Assembly: GCA_002633005.1 (NCBI GenBank)
Contig: NMRA01000325.1
Span: 227,290-291,289 of the forward strand
Length of the DNA: 64,000 nucleotides
Reading direction: 5' to 3'
DNA from: Phoronis australis
Lineage: Eukaryota > Phoronida > Phoronidae
How positions within the stretch are numbered: position 1 is the first letter of the stretch; each line of letters starts with the position of its first letter. The notes under the pieces are model-generated. The model worked only from the letters and a program-made list of their open reading frames with translations. It was not told where the DNA came from and ran no database searches. The translations under genes were made by a program, and so were the position numbers. Of this stretch, positions 1-10,173 are shown one piece after another.

Positions 1-1221
1 AACCAAGACACTGAAAAAAACTGAAGTGACTACAGTCAGTGAATTTGTCAAAAATGCTCAATAAAGTAGGTGACCAGACCTGTCATCAAACTTGCACTTC
101 GAACAGATCCTCGTTCAGTTCCCAAAATTGGTAACTGGCCATTTTTACACTGCGCACGCCACGGGATATGTCATACCATTTTAAAAAAATTTGATAACGG
201 GAGTATTTGTTCGAGTTGCAAGGAATTAAAGACATCGACGGCCTCCTAAGGTGTCCCTCTATACACATTTATAACGCGACTTTGATGCCTTAGTCAGTGT
301 GAGGCATAATTTGATGAAAAGCCTCCGGCGTACAAAGATCCTATAGGAGCTACACCAGCTAAAGATGGGTCTATGTCAATTGAAGTCATTGACAGTGAGA
401 AATGCCATTCCAAAGTTCCAAACTAGAGATTGCAAGACTGGGTTATTGTTTACAATCCGACTTTATCAACGTACATACTTGACACCACTATTTTCTTAAT
501 CTTCTAGTCACGGTGATTCCAATAATGTATTACTTATACCGATTGGTCGCTTCTTAATAAATTTTGAGTTTTTTGAAAGCATTCATTTGCAATGCGCATT
601 TAGTGAAGGAGCCATTTTTTTAATGTGACACCTTTCAGCAAGATTGATCATTAATGGTTAACTTAGAGTGAAGTTGGTTCGATGCAGAATCGGTTTCTGT
701 GTTCACACATTTTAGCCTGCCAGTGATATTAGTTATGTTATTACCTAATTCCACTTGTTTGAAACAGTTTTTTCTCTGAGATGACACATGTCCACCATAA
801 CACGAGCCGAAATCATGTCCCTGAGATGTCAAGTGTTTTCGAGGACGATATTTGTGCGTGAGAACATGCATACTCTTGTGTTTTCTAAAGAAGTTTTGAA
901 AAGGCAATCCGGCTAAGTTATAAATGACTAGTATTACTGTTTTTTTTTTACTTTTCGTAATGTGCCACGCGGTATCTTCAATATACTAGCCAATTTTTGA
1001 GGTCTTCTGACACACTCGTGATCATTGTAGTTATCATTCCTACCGAGAGGTGTCGCAGTTTTATAATTGCAGTTACTTGAGACCGGCTGCCGCAAATCAC
1101 AGGCGTCCTCAGCTTCTGATCGTCCACAATACACTATGTAATACTACAAGGTATCACACTCCCAACAAGAAATGCCACGGGTGCTTCACTTCAGCCGTCC
1201 ATAGCAAACACAAAACAGAGG
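1..1221. other. Left edge, no recognisable gene; diverged repeat
   Basis: I see no exon or protein domain here. Roughly 190-390 resembles 6020-6240: both have an ATCGAC-GCCTCC stretch, then GTGTC, then GAGGCATAATTTG followed by a short A-rich run. They look like two old copies of one interspersed repeat. Later exons of the minus-strand EBPL gene were looked for here and not found, so its first intron probably runs past the left edge. Confidence 0.4.
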
Positions 1222-1670
1222 TTCAACAAACCACGAGGAATTGTTCTTTCTCCCAATACCATTTGCGGTGTTCTGTTTCACCCAGTTCGCAAGAAATTCG
1301 TGGTCAAAGCACAAAAATCTTCCCAAAAAGCCGTCCGGAGAAACTCCTCTGTAAATCGAAGATCAAAGACGATACGAAATTATCCGATGAGTTTCTGATG
1401 AACGGCAATTGCCGACTGTCACGATTGCGTAACTTTCCCTGACAAATCGGTAAATGCCGTTCATCCGTAAGTCATCGGATAATTCTGTAATAATCGTCCT
1501 TGGCCTTTGTCGCCCTTTGGCTTTGATTTACAAAGGAGTTTTTCTGGACGGGCTTTTTGGGAAGATTTTTGTGCTTTGACCGCAAATTTCTTGCGAACTG
1601 GGTGAAACAGGACACCGTAAATGGTATTACTATTGGGAGAAAGAACAATTCCTCATGCCATGGTTTGTTC
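1222..1670. repeat. Long inverted repeat (about 200-bp arms, 33-bp loop)
   Basis: The left arm (about 1222-1414) and right arm (about 1448-1670) are imperfect reverse complements. The outer ends pair through AGGAATTGTTCTTTCTCCCA (left) and its complement near 1640-1660. The middle pairs through CTTCCCAAAAAGCCGTCC near 1319. The inner ends pair through GATGAACGGCA and TGCCGTTCATC around the loop. The arms carry small indels and substitutions. It could be a foldback element or an inverted duplication. No terminal target duplication was recognised. Transcription would give a long hairpin RNA. Confidence 0.8.
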
Positions 1671-1901
1671 CACGACAACAGTTGGCCATGTTGACAAGTA
1701 TTGAGTGTTCTTGAACTTGAACAGCACCCAGACCCAGCTATCGTCTCTCGATATCGACAGAGGTCGCGTGCGGCAGATGGCCAGTGTAGCAGTGAGAGTG
1801 AGACAGGTCAAATAACATCTCACTAGTACACTACTCACTAGTGTCAGTAGTGACTAGGACTGTAGGACACACTACACTAACGTAACGATTGTCTGACTCA
1901 C

Positions 1902-2090
1902 CAACAACAAATGAGTAGTGCCATTGTAGATCAGCCACATCACCAGAAACCGGTCAGTTTTCGCCAACTGTTTTCTGGCGAGGAATGCTCCCACAAAAAC
2001 ACTTAAGAGTATTTGCAGAAAAGGCAAAGACAAAGCAAGTAGCGAATCCATGTTCATGTTCCCAACCATAGATTTATTTTCGCCCGCCAT
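1902..2090 (-). CDS. EBPL: Emopamil-binding-protein-like (EBPL), first coding exon
   Basis: The exon starts with ATG at 2090 and ends at 1902 with a GTGAGT donor, giving 63 codons in phase 0. The product begins MAGENKSM, has a hydrophobic stretch near residues 15-36 that fits a first membrane span, then an Asp-Arg pair and a segment WLIYNGTTHLLL. In EBP and EBPL proteins this is the start of the EXPERA domain, where a Trp-x-x-Tyr segment precedes His and a Glu-Gly pair. The splice falls just where the Glu-Gly should begin the next exon. EBP is an endoplasmic reticulum sterol isomerase; EBPL is its paralogue and is not known to have that activity. Only one exon lies in the window. Its neighbour on the other side of the promoter is importin alpha, the same neighbour I recall for human EBPL, which supports the call. 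The identity rests on a short exon. Confidence 0.65.
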
Positions 2091-2610
2091 TTTTCGTAAC
2101 GTTTAAAGCTGGCTATATGCTATAAAACAGTCTCGTATTTATGTTCTATTTAAGAAATATTTAGATTTCATCGGACCTTGAACTTTGATGCTAATATTTG
2201 TAAAATGTAGTCATTTTTGTCATTAAAAAATGAGCTCGAGAAAATTCGAAACTCTCGAATGAAAAATCAGCTCTACAGTCGCAGAAATACAACGGTTTTT
2301 TTGATTGGTCAATCGTGAAAGCCCATTTTTCGTAGTGAAATGGATATTTATTTTTAAAAGACTCGCTGCAGTGTGTAAAACCAGTATGACGTCAGACGAC
2401 TTTTAAATATGGATATTTTGTAAAGTCGGGGAAGTTAATTTTTTCTAAATTTACTCTGAAGTAAAACAACTTCTCCAAATTACCCATAACTTATTGGCCA
2501 ATGACGTAGCACTTTGCTAAGCGATTGGGTGTGGGTGTCAGATCAAGGCCGGCATTTTGAAAAGATATTTCTGTGAAATTTGTCGCTTTGTCTTTCCAAA
2601 ATATTTCAAG
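2091..2610. promoter_or_regulatory. Putative bidirectional promoter, EBPL / KPNA
   Basis: The two start codons are 520 bp apart in divergent orientation. The interval has a perfect cAMP-response-type palindrome TGACGTCA at 2387-2394. It also has a double CCAAT box (ATTGGCCAAT, 2493-2502) followed by TGACGTA, and further ATTGG boxes near 2304 and 2523. No convincing TATA box sits just upstream of either start. CCAAT boxes readable on both strands are typical of divergent housekeeping promoters. Transcription starts are inferred, not seen. Confidence 0.55.
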
Positions 2611-2676
2611 ATGTCGGGAGAAGGGGCACCTAAACCAAGGACACATTTATTTAAAAACCAGGGGAAGGATTCTGAC
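2611..2676 (+). CDS. KPNA3/4: Importin subunit alpha (KPNA3/4 type), coding exon 1
   Basis: This exon starts a complete 12-exon gene of 517 codons; vertebrate KPNA3 and KPNA4 are about 521. The protein is the nuclear import adaptor: it binds nuclear localisation signals through armadillo repeats and importin beta through an N-terminal IBB domain. Exon 1 gives residues 1-22, including HLFKNQGKDSD, the start of the IBB domain. The ATG at 2611 is followed by a GTAAGT donor at 2677, phase 0. The subtype call rests on KRRNVP after the IBB, the [14 protein letters not shown] segment, and the C-terminal EGFKF ending, all characteristic of KPNA3/KPNA4. A single invertebrate gene would be co-orthologous to both. 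The following intron is 18.8 kb and packed with transposons. Confidence 0.93.
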
Positions 2677-3761
2677 GTAAGTTCATGGTCTAAATTTTCT
2701 TGTTTTCTTTTACAGTTATGTTAAGATTTGTGTCAAATGAGTTGCGCAGTTCGTCCGCGTGATCATCATTGGCGTGGATCACTGTCAAAAAGTGACAATG
2801 GAAATATTCATTTTGAGAACATTTTAGTCCACTATAGTTCTGAAGTAAAACGAAGCTATTTTAATGTTAATTTCCAAACTTAATATTGAAAAAAACACTG
2901 CTTGCTGGGGGGATGCTGTGCATGAACTTGGAATCCTGCTTAATTTCAAGATTGCGTCAAGGAGTGTAGTAGTATAGGAGAGTTCACTTGTGGGTTCGCT
3001 GTTACCGCTACTACTAGCGCCGCCAAGTGGTGANAAAGTCCATTCAAAAGACTTGCAGCATGCGCAACTAAATTTGATCCCTTTCATCATGGACTACTTC
3101 AAACCTTGACTATGTATCCCAGGACCCATTTGCATCTCTTGCAATTTTCGAAATAAACGTCCCAATGACTGAACGCTTGAAACCCGAAGTACTAACATCA
3201 AATAAATGCCCATGGGCATGAGCGTTTCGTCGGGTGGGCCTTTCTGCGTAAATTCCCAGTATAGAAAACGGCAGTGGTGCTTATTGCATGTAGAAAGACG
3301 GTAAGTGTTGAGGTCGGCACTAAGGCTCCTTAGGAGGCCTATTTAACATCGCACGAGTCCCGCAAGACTTTGTTGTGAAAATACAGCCTCCCGCAATTTC
3401 TGGTAGGCTTGCTGTACACAGTTCGCGAATGCGGTCACTTTATCAATGTGAGTGCCCCCTTGGTAACTTGTTAGAGTGCATCTGCAAACAGACTCACAAC
3501 CAGACCACGGCGCCCGCCACAAAGCAATTCTTCGGAAAACGAATTTTTTTCAAAAGTATTACATGTACATGTACACTGTATGATATTGCGCAAGACAACT
3601 TTTATATACACCAGTCAAATTCGAGTTACAAACTTGTGGGGTGTAACAGGATGACATGGCATGACAGATGAAATAAAAACGTTGCACGTCAATTCGCATG
3701 AATATCAGGGTTGCGGCAACACAGGTTACCTAAAAGAAATTCAGCTACAGAGCTGCTCTTT
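2677..3761. other. KPNA intron 1, first part, no gene seen
   Basis: Noncoding intron sequence with a single N at 3034. Open frames here have no recognisable domain. A GC-richer patch near 2985-3075 is not supported as an exon. Confidence 0.5.
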
Positions 3762-4032
3762 CAGCGGTGGCTCCAGGGTTTTGCCGATTAGCCACGAAGA
3801 CTCGGAATGTGTTGATTTTCGTAACAGCAACTCACAATGCAAAAAATATATTTTCAGAGTGAACCCCCCCTCATTTTTTTCCAAGTTGGTTTACTTGGGT
3901 TTTACACACGCTGGCGGTGCCGTCAAAAAGTTTTTGTTTTGGTGGAGACGTTTTTGTTTTGTTTTTAATTTTTGGGTCCTGGCCCGAGGGGGGTTTAAAC
4001 TCCCTGAACCCTCCACCGTAGATCCGCCACTG
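3762..4032. mobile_element. Short MITE with CAGTGGCGG-type termini
   Basis: The left end CAGCGGTGGCTCCAGGG and the right end GATCCGCCACTG are inverted repeats of the CAGTGGCGGATC type common in hAT-related MITEs. The element is 271 bp. No clean 8-bp target duplication is visible, so the exact ends and superfamily are uncertain. A long open frame crosses it, but the peptide is low in complexity and not conserved-looking. Confidence 0.5.
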
Positions 4033-4324
4033 ATATTATCTCAGATGAAGGTATTTAATTGTTTTATTGTGGAGGTAATCTCGAAATTATTTTTGACAGT
4101 CAGTGTTTGTTTCTCCTCGAGTAGGCCGGTTATGGTTCATGCTCACTGGTCTAGTCCATTGTTCGCACTAGATGACCCATAGCTGCAGCTACAAAACAGA
4201 GTAATAACTCAAGATTTAGACTAAAACGTAGAAATTTTGAGTTGAGATGACAACTTTCACATATACACTTATCATACACGCTGAAGTCATCAAGAGGGAT
4301 TACTGCAGGATTTCTAATACGAAT

Positions 4325-5000
4325 CTTTAAGAACTAAAAACTAAAGGCAACACTACTAATAGAATATCATTCATAACTATGTTCAATCCATGTTTAAACG
4401 GAATTATCCACTTCTTCAGAAAACATCTTCCCACGCTGCATATTTCCCCTCAAATGAAAAACCTATTTCCTCATCCACCTATAATTTCTTGGAGAAAATG
4501 TAAAAATCTAAAATATTATTTAGTTAAAGCTAATATCGACAATATACACCAAACTGACAAACCTATTGACAATACACAATGTAACAAAACTAGGTGTAAA
4601 ATGTGTAACTTTATCAACGATAGCACTTTTTTCCAGTCTTCTCAAACCAATGAAAACTTTGAAATAAAACATTATTCTGATTGCACCACCAACGATATTA
4701 TTTACCTTATAACTTGTAAAAAATGTTCTATCCAATGCGTAGGACAAACTCAACATAATCTACAAACTCGGTTTCGTAATCATAGATTTAACATAATACA
4801 TAAAAGTATTTCTGATACTGTAGGTAATCATTTCAATTCCAAAAACCATAATATTCGCGATATTTCTGTACAAATAATAGAAAAACTCTAACACCCCAGT
4901 ACCCCTCACAGACTCAAAAGAGAATAATATTGGATAGGCAAGCTCAGTACACTAGAACCTCATGGATTAAACATAAAAACTTCTTAAATTATACCATTGA
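4325..5000 (+). pseudogene. Penelope-like element 3' fragment: RT C-terminus plus GIY-YIG endonuclease
   Basis: Translation from about 4325 gives NRISFITMFNPCL, then an FPHPPIISWRKCKNLKYYLV stretch. This is the usual region after the reverse transcriptase core in Penelope-like elements. A Cys-rich linker (CNKTRCKMCNF) follows. Then comes a GIY-YIG nuclease block with IIYLITCKKC, CVGQTQHNLQTRF and a following His, matching the Penelope pattern YL-x-TCKKC ... YVGQT ... L-x-x-RF. The Tyr of the second motif is Cys. The reading frame meets stops at 4889 and about 4925, but the same frame continues with YWIGKLSTLEPHGLN, the normal C-terminal end. It is therefore a 5'-truncated, inactivated copy. 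The RT catalytic core is absent. Confidence 0.85.
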
Positions 5001-6430
5001 ATTTTTTACGCAAAAATGCATCATATTCATNTACGCCACATCTTAAATGACAATTGCCATATAGTGTTTGATTTTACTTTATTTCTGTTTCTGTTGACGA
5101 AGGATGTTATTGTATCCGAAAATTTCAGTTGATCCATTCTTGTTGTTTTATTTACTTATATATATTCTACATTTCGTAAAACAATAGTATTCTTGAGAGG
5201 ATCTGGATCGCATTATTTAGTTTCAGATTTATTTTCTACATTATTAATCTGTAATAATTTTGAATTTGATAGTGGCTGTTGGTGATGCAAAGTTCTATAT
5301 AAGGATTAAGAACAACATCAGAACTTTTTGTAAGAACTTTCATATTGAAATTTAAATTTGTTCATCCATCATGGTTTGTTACTATATGCCTATTCGGGTG
5401 CTCAACACTTATTTCTAGGCAATTTTTGAGGAGCTTGTTTCGGTTTTAGGTACACAGTGTTTTCTTCCACAAGAACATCTCGAAAAACGACCCTGTACTC
5501 CAAGAAAAGCACGCGATATTGCGGCTAGTACGGAACGGCTGAACCCGGCTGGTTCTGGGCTCAGCACGAAGCAGCAGAAATTTCTAATGTTTGGAGACTC
5601 AAAAGTGTACTTCCGTTCTGCCATCTTTGCCAAGTCACTTGCCGAGTGCTAATATGTTTTAAGCTGTAATCAGAGTATATGTTTGTTGATCATAACCATA
5701 CGGTGTCAGGATGACGCTTGATGTGACGAAGATGCCACTTCCAAGTGGCCCTTCAACACTTTGCTTCAGTAAAGACAGCTTTATGAAGGTAAACTGTTGT
5801 TTTTTCCGTTCAGGACACTGGGCGGGACAACATTGAAATAGACAGTAATCACCGTCGCTAGTGACAGTGTAGCTCCTGTGCGAATTTTGAAACGAATTTA
5901 GAGGCAGTTGTTGACTTTGATACTCGCACTGGCTATTACGTGACGACTTGAAATTTTCGCAGGTTGTCAAACACAATCTGAGGCTGCATTGGCAGCCTGC
6001 AGGTCCCCAAATCGAGCAGCCACTGGGAAAAATCTTAATTGCCGAAGAATTTGTTGGAGTTGAAAGGATTTAAAAACATCGACTGCCTCCAGAGGTGTCG
6101 TTCTATGCTCAAGTACTGATAAAAATGTGATGGTTTAGTCAATGTGGAGGCATAATTTGTCATAAAACTTGGGGATCTGTGCCTATGGGGTGACTACCAT
6201 CTGAGCCAGCTTCGCTGTTCAGTGACAATGTCCGATGTTAAGGTAGTGCATAGGTGGTGGCAAATCCTAATACACAAGGTTTTGAGCATACTTAGGGCAT
6301 GGTGGAGAATGACATTGAGTAAACAAGACAAGTTTCCGTTGTACTCTGTGGAGACCCATCCATAAAAATGTTGTAGATGTGCTTCCGGTGAATTATATAT
6401 GAGCCTCTGTTAGCTACTCGCTAATGGGCA
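5001..6430. other. Intron 1 segment, unrecognised
   Basis: 5001-5400 is AT-rich and may be the 3' tail of the Penelope-like copy; it has an N at 5032. Minus-strand open frames at 5415-5633 and 5659-5976 contain Cys-rich stretches but match nothing I know. 6020-6240 is the second copy of the diverged repeat also seen near 190-390. Confidence 0.4.
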
Positions 6431-6432
6431 AT

Positions 6433-6508
6433 TGCCTATTAGCTGAATGGTTAGCACGCTTGCCGCCGGTTTTATGGGGGTCGCGGGTTCGATCCCCGGG
6501 TCGGGTAA
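6433..6508 (+). repeat. tRNA-like sequence (tRNA-derived repeat)
   Basis: An A-box-like TAGCTGAATGGTTAGCACG is followed about 35 bp on by a strong B box, GGGTTCGATCCC. The spacing is tRNA-like, but the acceptor ends do not pair and one T-stem pair is broken. It is therefore a pseudo-tRNA or SINE head rather than a working tRNA gene. A CTATTACTAC...AATGAAT tail and a tandem array follow directly. Confidence 0.55.
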
Positions 6509-6547
6509 TCTCGGCTATTACTACAAAATGAATATTCTCTTAATATA

Positions 6548-7230
6548 GTGAGTACTCTGGAGTTCCGAATAGTAGTAGAGACAGTAATAATAGTATAGAC
6601 TGGAAAATTTCACGATTTTTAATAATAGTAGAGACTCTAATAATAGTATAGACCCAACATTTTTGCCACTAGAAAAGTAAAATAATAGTATAGACCGGAA
6701 ATTGTCGAAAAAAAATTAATAATAGTATAGAATGGAATAATGGTATAGACGGCAAATNCACCCCATACTCTGGAGTTCCGAATAGTAGTAGAGACAGCAA
6801 TAATAGTATAGACTGGAAAATTTCACGATTTTTAATAATAGTAGAGACTCTAATAATAGTATAGACCCAACATTTTTGCCACTAGAAAAGTAGAATAGTA
6901 TAGACCGGAAATTGTCGAAAAAATTTAATAATAGTATAGAATGGAATAATGGTATAGACGGCAAATTTGTGGAAATTTAAACAAAGTATAGACTGGAATA
7001 ATATTGGTTACAAATTTAGGTAAAATCTAATAATGATATAGAAGAGAATAATAATGCAAAACAGCAAATTCTTAGGAATAATGGTATAGACGGGAAATTT
7101 GTGGAAAATTAAAAATAATATAGACTGGAATAATAACATTGATTGCAAATTTGCGTAAAATGTAGTAACGGTAGATGGAAATTATAGGAAGTGCAAAATC
7201 TAATAATGATGTAGATGGGATTGGAATAAT
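6548..7230 (+). repeat. Tandem array of AATAATAGTATAGAC-like units
   Basis: About 15-40 bp units built on AATAATAGTATAGAC-x-GGAAA recur throughout. A higher-order unit of about 216 bp starting ACTCTGGAGTTCCGAATAG occurs twice (from about 6553 and 6769), with an N at 6758. The array then decays to 7230. The open frames here are repeat artefacts. Confidence 0.85.
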
Positions 7231-7277
7231 AATGCAAAGAAGCATATTCTGTCTGACTTACCACCGCTATAAGTAAT

Positions 7278-7902
7278 TGTTTCAAAAAAAAACTTTTAAA
7301 TTGAAAACTAGCATAGTTAAATTATTGCAGTGGTGTATCCACACATGCCATAACATATTACAGTGAAGTGGAATAAAGTGTCATTGCTAAAACGAAGACC
7401 ATTCGTTTATTCAATAACTTTAAATGGAAGTCTATATAGATGTGTTTCAAACAGTATGCATTATCATTTTACTCAAAAAAGAATGTGACATTCATACTAG
7501 GGATGCCAATGAAGTCCAAAAATTATAACAAGGAGGTAAAGATTTCAGCAGCAACGTCTAGTCTTCCACGAAGCCGACAGTCTGAATNTGTTTCAAAGAA
7601 AAACTTTTAAATTGAAAACTAGCATAGTTAAATTATTGCAGTGGTGTATCCACACATGCCATAATATAGTACAGTGAAGTGCAATAAAGTGTCATTGCTA
7701 AAACAAAGACCATTCGTTTATTCAATAACTTTAAATGGAAGTCTATATAGATGTGTTTCAAACAGTATGCATTATCATTTTACTTAAAAAAGAATGTGAC
7801 ATTCATACTAGGAGGCCAATGTCGACTAAGTCCAAAATTTATAACAAGGAGGTAAAGATTTCAGCAGCAACGTCAAGTCTTCCACGAAGCTGACAGTATG
7901 AA
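7278..7902 (+). repeat. Two tandem ~312-bp units plus a partial third
   Basis: Unit 1 (about 7278-7587) and unit 2 (about 7589-7902) both start GTTTCAAA-x-AAAAACTTTTAA and end GACAGTxTGAAT, and are over 90% alike by eye. A degenerate third unit starts near 7908 with CAATAAAGTGTGTTGGTAAAACG. An N at 7588 marks the junction. No coding content was seen. Confidence 0.85.
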
Positions 7903-8394
7903 TAAGGACAATAAAGTGTGTTGGTAAAACGACTCGCATTTTTATCATACATATTCCTGACAGTCGAGCCTTTGTTTCTCTCAATATCCTTGCACAACGT
8001 TCATAGTCAATACCCTCGGAATGTTAGTCAGAATTCGACGTCAAAAAGTCTGTACATCCAAAATTTTACACGACCAGAAATTGAGATTTCTTGCAGAATT
8101 GCAAAACATTCGAGTCCACGACCACAACTACGTCCACCATCTTGAATGTCTAATTAGGTATAATAAACAAACCGATTCACGTGCGCTTTTCCATTTATTT
8201 GGACGGGAGAGCAAGTAGAAATGAATTTCAATAGATATCGACTGGATTGTCGACCGTTAGCAACTATGTCATTTTCAAGATTGTCGCAGGTCCATTCTTC
8301 CATAAAAACAATCTATTCTCAAGTTTGGAGCGAATTGTAAAAATGCTGATGTCCGATGTTGTCGGCAACTTGTTGGTACTTATAGTCTTTGACT

Positions 8395-8580
8395 TGTTGA
8401 TTCTAGGTACCTGGCTCCTAGATTGATTGAAAGGTTCGGCACTGTTCATTAACTGCACGGGTATTTGCGCTTCGTCGACTTGCCTTTGATTCTAGGAACC
8501 TGGTTCCTAGATTGATTGAAAGGTTCGGCACTGTTCATTAACTGCACGGGTATTTGCGCTTAGTCGACTTGCCGCGTTAT
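8395..8580 (+). repeat. Tandem duplication of a ~91-bp unit
   Basis: A unit beginning GATTCTAGGTACCTGGCTCC and ending GCGCTTCGTCGACTTGCC is repeated with only a few differences at about 8490. The two copies abut directly. Confidence 0.85.
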
Positions 8581-9324
8581 CACCACAGTCCGTATCTATA
8601 GCTGGATTATTTGTCGTACCAGCATCTGAATCAATGTCTGTCTCTGGAACATCTCTCGGTTTGTAAAATAATCCTCGAATTCTTTAGGTCTTTGCGCAGC
8701 AGACGACATGATTAAGTATGTAGAATGCGCATGTCAATAATGACGAAAACCGCAGGTGACACTGGCTGTGCAAAATCCCGGAATTACTCCCCTGGAAACC
8801 CAAACTTCGGGGACAGACACAGTGAAGACTTGGTACGGCTTGCCAGTTTTTCACAGGGTGCAATCATAAATATTGGATCACCCAAAGAAAATCGTCGAAA
8901 GCGTTTTTATTCATATGTACGTTGAGTTGCCGGTAACACCGGTTTGTGTCACGGGGCGCGCGGAATATTGAAAAATGCATTTTTTGTGCATTAAATTCAT
9001 CGTTTCTGAAATTACTGATGGCCTATTTCTTTGAGCAGTCAGCCGTTAATATTAAGAGAAGTCGTAATCATTTCATGCTTTTTAAATTTTGCCAACACTT
9101 TCTTAATTCTGACCGATCCCGTCGAACCCATCCAAAATAACATTCTGGCCGTCCAACAGAAAGCCGTTGCGTAAACCGTTGCTTGGGAGTCCGATTATTT
9201 TACGCTTTGAAACGTACAGTTGTATATTTTGGCGAATAAAATCTTTTAATGTGTATGACATGTGACTTTCGTGTGTAACGCGCAGTCGTATATAGCTCTT
9301 CTAAATTACGATATCAGAACCTAG

Positions 9325-9590
9325 TGTCTCGTGGTCTAGAGGTTTAGAGCGAAGATACCACATTTTACGGCCAAGGTACGATACCCGGTGTCTATAGCTA
9401 AGTTTTGGAGTAACAAATTTGTAATGAATAAAACAAAAATTGAGAACTTGCTGAAACAAATAATCGTGGAGAGTGGAAAAAAGTTAGAAAATAAATAAAC
9501 GTAGAGACCCGAATAAGCATGGTATAGACCGGAAAACGAGTCTGAAAAAAATAATCGTATATATACGACTATTCGGAACTCGAGAGTATG
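9325..9590 (+). repeat. Second tRNA-like head with short tandem-unit tail
   Basis: TGGTCTAGAGGTTTAGAGC resembles a tRNA A box, and GGTACGATACCC about 35 bp later a degraded B box. A GTAATGAATAAA tail follows, then units GTAGAGAC and GGTATAGACCGGAAA like those of the array at 6548-7230. It ends with CTATTCGGAACTCGAGAGT, the reverse complement of the ACTCTGGAGTTCCGAATAG motif that starts the first array. The order matches 6433-7230, so these are probably two copies of one composite repeat. Confidence 0.5.
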
Positions 9591-9607
9591 CCTGAACTTG
9601 GGGCACT

Positions 9608-9720
9608 AGTTGGATATAGCGGTCCCTGATTTAGAGAACCAGTTTCATCCACTAAATAACGGGCCCTTTATTCAATGATTGTCTGGTTCTCTAAATCAAA
9701 GACCGGCGTTATATCCGACT
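9608..9720. mobile_element. Small hairpin element with 13-bp flanking direct repeats
   Basis: The left arm has GATTTAGAGAACCAG and the right arm CTGGTTCTCTAAATC; pairing extends outward through GGATATA and TATATCC. The 13-bp sequence TGCCTGAACTTGG occurs on both sides, at 9589-9601 and 9723-9735. This is as expected for a duplication made at insertion, though unusually long for a DNA transposon. Confidence 0.65.
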
Positions 9721-10173
9721 TGTGCCTGAACTTGGTCCTAGCCCTTGGAAGGCTTGGAATTGAATATTCATTACAGCATTCAAAGACAAAGCAGGGACTC
9801 ATCTAGCGGCCGTCCTTGGGAAGGCCCTTTTAAAAAAATGACTGCTTTGGACAGCACGGCCAAGACGGAAAAAAGACGGCCTGTTCCAAGACAACCTCGG
9901 TTAAAATGAAGGCTAAACGAAGAATTTTAACATTCCTTATTAATCAATTTTATTGAAACCTACAATTCATTGTTTAAGTTCGCTAAATATTAAGAAATAA
10001 CTCAACATTAAAAACTTTTGCCATCTATTTTTACTATAAATGTTACAATGACGATCGGCAAATACTGGCAGCCATCTTTGGGGAATACCTTCCTGTTCTG
10101 TGATGTCAAAGTGACTTCATATGGAATCCCCCGCACGACTAGTGTCGAAAAATATTGCATCCAGCGCTAACTA

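Noticed and set aside
3661-4182. 173-codon plus-strand frame
   Set aside because: It crosses a MITE with inverted ends, and its peptide shows no domain or plausible composition.
6433-6508. A functional tRNA gene
   Set aside because: The B box is good but the acceptor arms do not pair and a T-stem pair is broken; repeat context favours a tRNA-derived element.
7278-7902. Direct repeats as LTRs of one retrotransposon
   Set aside because: The units abut with no internal region between them, so they are a tandem duplication.
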